Shown here in pieces: positions 41,486 to 48,876 of a stretch of 64,000 bases of DNA. Positions within the stretch are counted from its first letter, which is position 1. The number at the start of each line of letters is the position of its first letter. Position numbers and translations under genes: made by a program. This DNA is from Bacillota bacterium (GTDB taxonomy: Bacteria > Bacillota > Clostridia > Lachnospirales > Lachnospiraceae): NCBI GenBank assembly GCA_023458035.1, contig JAEXAX010000024.1:1-64000 (forward strand), given 5' to 3'. The notes below the pieces were generated by a model. It saw only the letters and a list, made by a program, of their open reading frames with translations. It was not told where the DNA came from and did no database searches.

Positions 41486-43126
41486 ATGATTAGTGCAAAT
41501 AATGTCACCCTGCGAATCGGCAAAAAAGCCCTGTTCGAGGATGTCAACATCAAATTCACGGAAGGAAACTGCTACGGTTTGATCGGTGCCAACGGTGCCG
41601 GTAAATCCACCTTTTTAAAGATTCTCTCCGGGCAATTGGAAACCACAAACGGAGATATCGTCATCACTCCCGGCCAAAGACTGTCATTTTTGCAGCAGGA
41701 TCATTTTAAATATGATGAATTTCCGGTGCTGGAAACGGTTATCATGGGAAATAAAAGACTGTATGACATCGGCAAGGAAAAAGATGCCATCTATATGAAG
41801 GAAGACTTTTCCGAAGAGGATGGAATCCGGGCCAGTGAGCTGGAGGCAGAGTTTGCCGAAATGAATGGCTGGGAAGCGGAAAGCAATGCCGCTACCCTGC
41901 TGACCGGCCTCGGTGTTGATACCGAATTTCACGAACAGTCGATGCACAGTCTGACCGGCGCCTTAAAGGTAAAGGTACTGCTGGCTCAGGCTCTGTTCGG
42001 AAACCCGGATATTTTGCTGCTCGATGAGCCGACCAACCACCTGGATCTGGATGCCATCGCCTGGCTGGAGGAATTTCTGATCAATTTTGAAAATACCGTG
42101 ATCGTGGTCTCGCATGATCGTTATTTTTTAAATAAGGTATGTACCCACATTGCCGACATTGACTATGGCAAGATTCAGCTCTATGCCGGAAACTATGACT
42201 TCTGGTATGAGTCCAGTCAGCTGATGATTAAACAGATGAAAGAAGCCAACAAAAAGAAAGAGGAAAAGATCAAGGAGCTTCAAGAATTCATCTCCCGTTT
42301 TGCAGCCAATGCTTCCAAATCCAAACAGGCAACCTCCAGAAAGCGCGCCCTGGAAAAGATTCAGTTGGACGAGGTTCGTCCGTCCAGCCGTAAATACCCG
42401 TATATCGACTTCCGTCCGAATCGCGAGATCGGTAATGAGGTCCTGCAGGTGGAGGGTCTGTCCAAGACCATTGACGGTGTCAAGATACTGGATAATCTGA
42501 CTTTTATCCTCGGTCGGGAAGACAAGGTTGCACTGGTCGGCGGTAATGAATTTGCCAAAACTGTATTGTTCAAGATCCTGACCGGTGAAATGGAGCCGGA
42601 TGAAGGCTCTTACAAATGGGGAGTAACCACCACCCAGGCCTACTTCCCGAAGGATAACTCGACTGAATTTGCTTCCGACTCCGCCATCGCCGACTGGCTG
42701 ACCGGCTACTCGGAAATCAAAGATGCCACCTATGTACGCGGCTTCCTCGGCCGTATGTTATTTGCCGGTGAAGACGGCATAAAAAAACTGCGTGTTCTAT
42801 CCGGCGGTGAGCGTGTGCGTTGTATGCTCTCTAAAATGATGATCTCCGGCGCCAATGTCCTGCTACTGGATGAGCCGACCAACCATTTAGACATGGAGTC
42901 CATCACCGCTTTGAATAACGGTATGATTAAATTCCCGGGTGTGATGATCTTCAGCTCTCGTGACCACCAAATCGTGGAAACAACTGCCAACCGTATCATC
43001 GAGATCCTGCCAAACGGCAGCATCATTGATAAGATCACCACTTATGACGAATATCTGGCCAGTGATATTATGGCCAGAAAACGGCAAGTCTACTCAACCG
43101 ATGGTTTGGTAGATGAGGATAATTGA
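41486..43126 (+). CDS. ABC-F family ATPase (YkpA/YbiT-like), translation factor
   Basis: A 546-residue protein with two ABC ATPase domains and no membrane segment, the only clear plus-strand gene. Domain 1 has GANGAGKSTFLK and LLLDEPTNHLDLDAI; domain 2 has a degenerate Walker A (GGNEFAKTVLFK, lysine kept), LSGGERVRCMLSK and LLLDEPTNHLDMES. A charged linker with EEKIKELQEFISRFAAN lies between them. ABC-F proteins bind the ribosomal E site and relieve stalling; some confer antibiotic resistance, but this subgroup is usually housekeeping. The ATG at 41486 follows AAGGAAGG; the frame is open from 41435. Confidence 0.93.
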   Translation: MISANNVTLRIGKKALFEDVNIKFTEGNCYGLIGANGAGKSTFLKILSGQLETTNGDIVITPGQRLSFLQQDHFKYDEFPVLETVIMGNKRLYDIGKEKDAIYMKEDFSEEDGIRASELEAEFAEMNGWEAESNAATLLTGLGVDTEFHEQSMHSLTGALKVKVLLAQALFGNPDILLLDEPTNHLDLDAIAWLEEFLINFENTVIVVSHDRYFLNKVCTHIADIDYGKIQLYAGNYDFWYESSQLMIKQMKEANKKKEEKIKELQEFISRFAANASKSKQATSRKRALEKIQLDEVRPSSRKYPYIDFRPNREIGNEVLQVEGLSKTIDGVKILDNLTFILGREDKVALVGGNEFAKTVLFKILTGEMEPDEGSYKWGVTTTQAYFPKDNSTEFASDSAIADWLTGYSEIKDATYVRGFLGRMLFAGEDGIKKLRVLSGGERVRCMLSKMMISGANVLLLDEPTNHLDMESITALNNGMIKFPGVMIFSSRDHQIVETTANRIIEILPNGSIIDKITTYDEYLASDIMARKRQVYSTDGLVDEDN

Positions 43127-43150
43127 TGATCCGCCAAATAACATCCGCGA

Positions 43151-43190
43151 AAAAAAACTGTTGCCCCTACCAATGGCAACAGTTTTTTAT
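43151..43190. terminator. Bidirectional terminator between the ABC-F and LacI-family genes
   Basis: AAAAAACTGTTGCC / GGCAACAGTTTTTT with a 9-base loop. A/T tracts on both sides let it work for the converging ABC-F (plus) and LacI-type (minus) genes. Confidence 0.85.
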
Positions 43191-43226
43191 ATTCTATTTC
43201 ATAAGCACACTGCTTGACTGCCGGCC

Positions 43227-44225
43227 TCAGCCGACAGTGTTTTTGATCGACTCATTAAGAGTCAGCTCGTAATCCATCTGAACGGATTCAACCTCTGTGG
43301 TTTTATCCTGCAGTATCTGCAGCAATTGACCCGCTGCTACCATACCGGACTTATAATGATACAGGCCAGCATATGTCAGCTTGGGGCGCAGGCCCTGAGT
43401 GACCAATCCGCCACCGACCGCCGCTACCGAAATATCCTCCGGAATCCGAATCAGATAGTCCTCACAATATTGATATACACCCAGGACCAATATATCAGCA
43501 ACGCAAAAGATCGCATCCGTATCCGGATATTTGGCAAAAACCTCGAACATGGCCGAATAGGCCGCCGACGGTTCCATTCTACTACTGATAACACAGGGAA
43601 TATTCTGACCGTCCTCAGTCCTTCCGTATCCCTCCCAGAAGCCATCTCGTCGATCGATCCCAAATGGCTTGATCGCTTCGTTGACCGAGATCATCACCGG
43701 ATGTCTGATTCCCTTTCTCCGAAATAACTGTCCGATGTCGGCTGCCGCCTGACGATCCGGCTGAAAAACGCAGGCAAAGCCCTCTACCTGCTGACCGGCC
43801 ACAACCACAGGCAGGCGCATCGACCGCAGCCACTTATGGTGCATCGGCGTAATAAAATTACCACAGATAAAGATGACTCCATCGACATTTTTCGATTGAT
43901 ATTTTTGCAAAAACTCCAATTCTTTCTTTGCGTCATTGCCTGAATTTGCCAAAATAATCTGGTAACCGTTTTTCTCCAGCACCACGCTGATCCCTTCGAT
44001 CACTGCCGCCACCGGCTGATTATGAATCCTTGGCGTGATCAGTGCCACCAGACGGGTTTCCTGCTTGCGCAGTCGAACCGCTTGAGAGGACGGATTATAT
44101 CCGGTCTGCCGAACCACTTCCGCGATCCGCTCCCGAGTTTCTTCACTTAGCTGCCCCTGATTAAAATATCGTGAAACCGAAGCCACCGATACTCCGGCCA
44201 TCCGGGCTATATCTGTAATTCTCAT
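43227..44225 (-). CDS. LacI-family transcriptional regulator
   Basis: A 332-residue regulator. The helix-turn-helix ITDIARMAGVSVASVSRYFN and hinge helix NPSSQAVRLRKQET at the N-terminus are followed by a periplasmic-binding-like effector domain (VALITPRIHNQPVAAVIEGI onward). LacI-family proteins usually sense sugars or nucleosides. It is oddly placed: its ATG overlaps the stop of metA (ATGA), so its translation is coupled to methionine synthesis. A sugar-utilisation target, possibly the nearby rhamnose genes, or control of metA itself are both open. Confidence 0.92.
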   Translation of the reverse strand: MRITDIARMAGVSVASVSRYFNQGQLSEETRERIAEVVRQTGYNPSSQAVRLRKQETRLVALITPRIHNQPVAAVIEGISVVLEKNGYQIILANSGNDAKKELEFLQKYQSKNVDGVIFICGNFITPMHHKWLRSMRLPVVVAGQQVEGFACVFQPDRQAAADIGQLFRRKGIRHPVMISVNEAIKPFGIDRRDGFWEGYGRTEDGQNIPCVISSRMEPSAAYSAMFEVFAKYPDTDAIFCVADILVLGVYQYCEDYLIRIPEDISVAAVGGGLVTQGLRPKLTYAGLYHYKSGMVAAGQLLQILQDKTTEVESVQMDYELTLNESIKNTVG

Positions 44226-45148
44226 AATTCCATATCTACCTGACTGATTTCATACGGTGTAACCTGATACACATAATAATTAATCCAATTTGTATAGAGC
44301 GTATTGGCATGCGCCCGCCATACCAACGGCGGTTCACATTCGACATCATCCTGCGGAAAATAGTTTTTCGGGATATCCGGCTCCAGTCCCCGCTCAACAT
44401 CGCGATGATACTCCTGCGCCAGCGTCATTCGGTCATACTCCGGATGCCCGGTGATAAAGATCTGCTTTCCGTCAGCCGACATCACCAGATAGATGCCTGC
44501 CTCCTCAGATTCCGCCAGTATCCGTAACTGTTCGCAGTTTCTGATAGCCCGGTTATCCGGCTCGGTATAACGGGACTGGGGCGCCAGAAAGATATCATCA
44601 AATCCGCGCACCAGCGCCTCACCTCGTCTAATCACGCCGGTCGGATACAGACCGCTCAATTTCTGCCCCAAGCTCCGTTTACCGATCCCGAAGTGGTGAT
44701 ACAAAGCAGCCTGAGCCGCCCAGCAGATATGCAGGGTTGAAGTAACATGAGTTTTACTCCATTCCATGACTTCCAATAGCTCCGGCCAGTAGTCAACATC
44801 TTCAAATTCCATCTGTTCAACCGGTGCACCCGTAATAATTAAACCGTCAAATGTCTGTTTGCAAATGTCCTGAAAGCGTACATAAAACTGATTCAAATGA
44901 CTGATCGCAGTGTTTTTTGAAAGATGTGTTTCCATAAACATCAATGTGATATCAACCTGTAGTGGTGTGTTTGACAGAGCCCGTAATAGTTGCAGCTCCG
45001 TGTCTTCTTTCAGCGGCATCAGATTCAGGATCACTAACTGTAACGGACGAATATCCTGATGCAGCGCACGGTTTTCGTCCATGGCAAAGATATTTTCCCT
45101 CTCCAAAGCCTCCTTGACCGGCAGGTCGCTATGTACTTTAATGGGCAT
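44222..45148 (-). CDS. metA: Homoserine O-acetyltransferase (MetA family)
   Basis: A 308-residue MetA-family enzyme activating homoserine for methionine synthesis. The catalytic cysteine is in TLHICWAAQAALYHHFG near residue 142, and TGHPEYDRMTLAQEY carries the catalytic His and Glu region. The residue that sets acyl specificity is glutamate (TGAPVEQMEF), as in the Bacillus cereus enzyme, where Escherichia coli has glycine (TGAPLG); this predicts acetyl-CoA rather than succinyl-CoA use. AGAGG precedes the ATG. I see no SAM riboswitch in the 67-base gap to glyS, only a TAAGA/TCTTA pairing. Confidence 0.95.
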   Translation of the reverse strand: MPIKVHSDLPVKEALERENIFAMDENRALHQDIRPLQLVILNLMPLKEDTELQLLRALSNTPLQVDITLMFMETHLSKNTAISHLNQFYVRFQDICKQTFDGLIITGAPVEQMEFEDVDYWPELLEVMEWSKTHVTSTLHICWAAQAALYHHFGIGKRSLGQKLSGLYPTGVIRRGEALVRGFDDIFLAPQSRYTEPDNRAIRNCEQLRILAESEEAGIYLVMSADGKQIFITGHPEYDRMTLAQEYHRDVERGLEPDIPKNYFPQDDVECEPPLVWRAHANTLYTNWINYYVYQVTPYEISQVDMEL

Positions 45149-45215
45149 GATGACCTCTTTTCTAATATTGAATGCACACTAAGACTGTCCCGCACCTGTG
45201 CCGCTGCAGATCATC

Positions 45216-46604
45216 TTAGTATGCCAGTTTCTCTCTGAAATATGCCGGCAGATCAGCGATCTTTACACGCTCCTGGGCCATTGAATCACGTTCACGAACG
45301 GTCACAGCCTGATCCTCCTCAGACTCGAAATCATAGGTAATACAATACGGAGTACCGATTTCATCCTGACGACGATAACGCTTTCCGATATTTCCTCTAT
45401 CATCAAACTCGCAATAATATTCTTTTGCCAGCGTATTGAAGATTTCAACTGCACCGTCCGATAATTTCTTGGACAACGGCAAAACGCCGATCTTCACCGG
45501 CGCCAGCGCGTGGTGAAGACGCAGAACGGTACGGACATCTCCTTCTTTCATTTCCTCCTCATCATAAGCCCCGCATAAGAAGGCCAATGCCACACGGTCT
45601 GCTCCCAATGACGGTTCTACAACATACGGAATGTATTTTTCCTTTTTTTCATCATCAAAATAACTCATGTCCTGTCCGGATTCTTCCTGGTGGCGTCCGA
45701 GATCATAATCGGTTCGATCAGCGATCCCCCATAATTCACCCCAACCAAACGGAAACAAGAATTCGATATCCGAGGTCGCCTTACTGTAGAAGGATAATTC
45801 CTCTTTGTCATGATCACGCACTCTCATTTCCTCCGGCTTCATACCCAGATTTGTCAGCCAAGCAATACAGTACTGTTTCCAGTACGCAAACCACTCAAGA
45901 TCGGTATCCGGGGCGCAGAAAAACTCCAGCTCCATCTGCTCAAACTCACGGGTTCTAAAGGTAAAATTGCCCGGTGTAATTTCATTCCTAAAGGACTTAC
46001 CGATCTGTCCGATACCGAACGGAAGCTTTTTCCTCGAGGTACGCTGTACATTTTTGAAATTGACAAAGATTCCCTGGGCTGTCTCCGGCCGCAGATATAC
46101 GGTGTTCTTTGCATCCTCAGTCACTCCCTGGAAGGTTTTGAACATCAGGTTGAATTGACGAATATCAGTAAAATTATGCTTACCGCAGCTCGGACAGTTG
46201 ATCTGATGCTCATCGATAAACTGCTTCATCATATCTGTTGTCCAACCATCGATACCGGTTTGGGGCTCTTCATTCTTCTCCTGGTAATAATCTTCGATCA
46301 ACTTGTCGGCTCTGAAGCGCTCATGGCACTCCTTGCAATCCATCAGCGGATCCGAGAATGACCCCAGATGGCCGGAAGCCACCCAGGTCTGCGGATTCAT
46401 CAGAATCGCACAGTCAACACCGACATTATACGGACTTTCTTGGATGAATTTCTTCCACCAGGCTTTTTTTATATTATTCTTAAACTCAACACCCAGGTTG
46501 CCGTAATCCCAGGTATTCGCCAGGCCGCCGTAGATTTCCGACCCCGGATAGATAAAGCCTCTGCTTTTCGCCAATGCTACGATTTTGTCCATAGTTTTTT
46601 CCAT
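45216..46604 (-). CDS. glyS: Glycyl-tRNA synthetase, homodimeric type
   Basis: A 462-residue class II synthetase of the single-chain (GlyQS) type. Motifs: SRGFIYPGSEIYGGLANTWDYG at the start, motif 2 in FRNEITPGNFTFRTREFEQMELEFF, and motif 3 in EPSLGADRVALAFLCGAY; a C-terminal anticodon domain follows. Zinc-ligand-like cysteine pairs (MDCKECHERF and INCPSCGKHNF) are in the N-terminal insertion. The start at 46604 follows AAGGAGAG; the frame is open to 46649. It is 28 bases after a membrane-protein gene. Confidence 0.97.
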   Translation of the reverse strand: MEKTMDKIVALAKSRGFIYPGSEIYGGLANTWDYGNLGVEFKNNIKKAWWKKFIQESPYNVGVDCAILMNPQTWVASGHLGSFSDPLMDCKECHERFRADKLIEDYYQEKNEEPQTGIDGWTTDMMKQFIDEHQINCPSCGKHNFTDIRQFNLMFKTFQGVTEDAKNTVYLRPETAQGIFVNFKNVQRTSRKKLPFGIGQIGKSFRNEITPGNFTFRTREFEQMELEFFCAPDTDLEWFAYWKQYCIAWLTNLGMKPEEMRVRDHDKEELSFYSKATSDIEFLFPFGWGELWGIADRTDYDLGRHQEESGQDMSYFDDEKKEKYIPYVVEPSLGADRVALAFLCGAYDEEEMKEGDVRTVLRLHHALAPVKIGVLPLSKKLSDGAVEIFNTLAKEYYCEFDDRGNIGKRYRRQDEIGTPYCITYDFESEEDQAVTVRERDSMAQERVKIADLPAYFREKLAY

Positions 46605-46632
46605 TTTATTCTCTCCTTTTATGCTGCAATAC

Positions 46633-47283
46633 TTATTCGTAAATAACATAGATCGGACCGGTTACATTGTCCTGTAAAACTGCCAAATGCTCCTTCTCCT
46701 TCACCAGGCCCCGGCTGACACTGCGAATCACTCCCGGCACTCGAATGGCGATCGGCTGATCGGTAACAACGATCTTTTTTCCCGTTTCCTTCTTTAGACT
46801 ATCGTTCAGTTCCGGATAGAGCTGAAATAATTCATCTCCTACCTCACCGACAAAAAGCTTGGCATTATAATACTGATTATAGATCGCCATGTTATAATAC
46901 TCCAGTTCAACATAGGCTTTTTCGTTTTTCACTTCAAATTTCCGCAAAGTAATCGGTTGACGATTGCTATCAGGAATACCGGCGGTCAGCAGAGGTTTCA
47001 TATGCTCCTCGATCATCTGCTTTAATTCACTTTCCAGGTAGATCTTCGGAAAATCCTCTCTCAGCTTTTCGACCAAAGAGAGATCCTCCTGTACGACCAG
47101 TGTGGACTGCTCAAAACGCTCTTCTCGATTCATCCACCACCAAGTAAAGATCGTTCCCGCCACTATCAGGATCAATCCGCACAGCAGACCGATGATCAAC
47201 GGCTTCTTTCTCTTTTTTCGGTCACCCGCACCTGATAAGTTTACCGTCTGGACTTCTATTGTACCGCCCCTTCCATTACTCAT
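46633..47283 (-). CDS. Single-pass membrane protein of unknown function
   Basis: A 216-residue protein that I do not recognise. Residues 1-27 are cytoplasmic with a basic cluster (DRKKRKK), residues about 28-48 are a membrane segment (LIIGLLCGLILIVAGTIF), and the rest is an external alpha/beta domain with no cysteine and no catalytic motif that I can identify. GAAGGAGAA precedes the ATG. It sits between recO and glyS and probably belongs to the era-recO transcript. Confidence 0.8.
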   Translation of the reverse strand: MSNGRGGTIEVQTVNLSGAGDRKKRKKPLIIGLLCGLILIVAGTIFTWWWMNREERFEQSTLVVQEDLSLVEKLREDFPKIYLESELKQMIEEHMKPLLTAGIPDSNRQPITLRKFEVKNEKAYVELEYYNMAIYNQYYNAKLFVGEVGDELFQLYPELNDSLKKETGKKIVVTDQPIAIRVPGVIRSVSRGLVKEKEHLAVLQDNVTGPIYVIYE

Positions 47284-47303
47284 TATTTTCTCCTTCTTAA
47301 TTC

Positions 47304-47954
47304 TTATACCATAATTTTCAGAATCTCTTCACTTTTAAATCGATGATTCAGCCAATGCTTCTTATGCTTCGTAATGCAACGAAAAAATTCCGCCTCCAGT
47401 GATGCTTCCAGACAAAAGCCAAATAATTTGCCCAGAGGGCAGGTAGCCGCATAAGCCAAGGTCTGCCGACAGGATTCAGAAATCCCCTTTTCCTGATCCC
47501 AAACAATACCGATTCCTTCCATATAGAGGAAACGAAGCTCAAATATATGTTTAATCAATTCCGCCGAAACATTCCTCTTCAACAAGGCCCTGCAAGCCAG
47601 TACGCAGAGATTCAGCGCCCCTCTGCCGTCAATATTTTCCTGACAGAAGTAAGCGGCAAATTCTAAAAAATAATATCCGTAGTAAATAGCTTCCGTTTCG
47701 GCCAAAGCACTAAATTCCTGTTCGATCCGGATATCGACAAGAGCATAGGAATCTCGTCCCGGCAGCAGAGTAAAGCGACCGCAGACAAACGGTCGGCAGC
47801 CGGCCAATAGGGTGCTTTTCATCCTCTTCGCTCCCCTGGCAAAGGCAGTGATCTTCCCTCTTTCTGCTGTCAAAATGACCAGTCTTCTGTCAAATTCCCC
47901 TACATCCATCACATTTAATACCATGCCGCTGCATTCGAGTCTTTCTGTACTCAC
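47304..47954 (-). CDS. recO: DNA repair protein RecO
   Basis: A 216-residue RecO that loads RecA with RecR during recombinational repair. The N-terminal OB fold shows the family pattern MVLNVMDVGEFDRRLVILTAERGKITAFARGAKR. The start codon is GTG at 47954 with GGAG at 5 bases. The C-terminal zinc-finger found in some RecO proteins is not evident; overall length is slightly short. era ends 9 bases upstream, the usual era-recO order. Confidence 0.92.
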   Translation of the reverse strand: MSTERLECSGMVLNVMDVGEFDRRLVILTAERGKITAFARGAKRMKSTLLAGCRPFVCGRFTLLPGRDSYALVDIRIEQEFSALAETEAIYYGYYFLEFAAYFCQENIDGRGALNLCVLACRALLKRNVSAELIKHIFELRFLYMEGIGIVWDQEKGISESCRQTLAYAATCPLGKLFGFCLEASLEAEFFRCITKHKKHWLNHRFKSEEILKIMV

Positions 47955-47963
47955 CGCCGCTCC

Positions 47964-48866
47964 TTAGTCCTCCTGTTTGTAACCAAAGTTACGCATTAAG
48001 GTCTCGCTGTCCCGCCAGTCTTTTTTGATCTTTACCCATAGCTGCAGATTGACCCGGTTTTCCAGAAAATTTTCGATTTCATACCGGGCTGTAGATCCGA
48101 TTTTTTTGATCATGGCTCCACCCTTACCGATAATGATGCGTTTATGGCTATCACGTTCACATATTATGGTAGCGTCAATATCGATCAAGTCCTGCTTTTC
48201 TCTTTTCTTCATTCGATCAATCACCACCGTAATCCCGTGTGGGATTTCCTCATTCAGGCTGTGTAATGCCTTTTCTCTGATCATTTCAGCCACAATCTGG
48301 CGAATCGGCTGGTCAGTCAGAGTATCCTCGTCATAAAAAGGATGTCCCTCCGGCAGATGGGAAAACAGCAGGGTTACCAGCTCCTGCATATTTTTCCCGC
48401 GCAGCGCGGAAGTAGCAAATATCTCACTGAACGGATGAAGCTCATGAAAAAATGCGATGGTTTTCAACATCTCTTCTTCAGAAACCATATCTGCCTTATT
48501 AATCACCAGAAAAACCGGTACATCCAGAGTCTTCAAACGCTCTAAAATCTCTGCATCCTGTTCTCCCAGATACGGTTTCGGTTCAACCAGCCACATAACC
48601 AAATCAACATCTGTCACAGCCCGTTTGGCCACATCCATCATAAACTCACCAAGTTTATTTTTGGCTCTATGCATCCCCGGTGTATCGACGAAAATAATCT
48701 GCCCTTCCTCACTGTTAAATACCGTCTGAATCCGATTTCTGGTCGTCTGCGGCTTGTTCGATGTGATGGCAATCTTTTGACCGATCAGACGATTCATTAA
48801 GGTTGATTTGCCGACGTTCGGACGCCCGATCAAGGCTACAAAACCTACTTTTTTTTGTTGTTCCAT
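47964..48866 (-). CDS. era: GTPase Era
   Basis: A 300-residue GTPase with a KH domain that binds the 3' end of 16S rRNA during 30S assembly. G motifs: GRPNVGKSTLMNRL, DTPGMHRAKNKLGEF and NKADMV. The KH domain has ERDSHKRIIIGKGGAMIKKIG. It begins 10 bases after the M16C peptidase gene and precedes recO. Confidence 0.97.
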   Translation of the reverse strand: MEQQKKVGFVALIGRPNVGKSTLMNRLIGQKIAITSNKPQTTRNRIQTVFNSEEGQIIFVDTPGMHRAKNKLGEFMMDVAKRAVTDVDLVMWLVEPKPYLGEQDAEILERLKTLDVPVFLVINKADMVSEEEMLKTIAFFHELHPFSEIFATSALRGKNMQELVTLLFSHLPEGHPFYDEDTLTDQPIRQIVAEMIREKALHSLNEEIPHGITVVIDRMKKREKQDLIDIDATIICERDSHKRIIIGKGGAMIKKIGSTARYEIENFLENRVNLQLWVKIKKDWRDSETLMRNFGYKQED

Positions 48867-48876
48867 AACGCTCCCC

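Noticed and set aside
41486..43126. ABC-F gene as an antibiotic-resistance determinant
   Set aside because: The protein looks like the housekeeping YkpA/YbiT subgroup, and nothing around it suggests a mobile resistance element.
45149..45215. Possible SAM riboswitch or T-box before metA
   Set aside because: The gap is only 67 bases; it has a TAAGA/TCTTA pairing but no S-box or T-box conserved sequence and no terminator.
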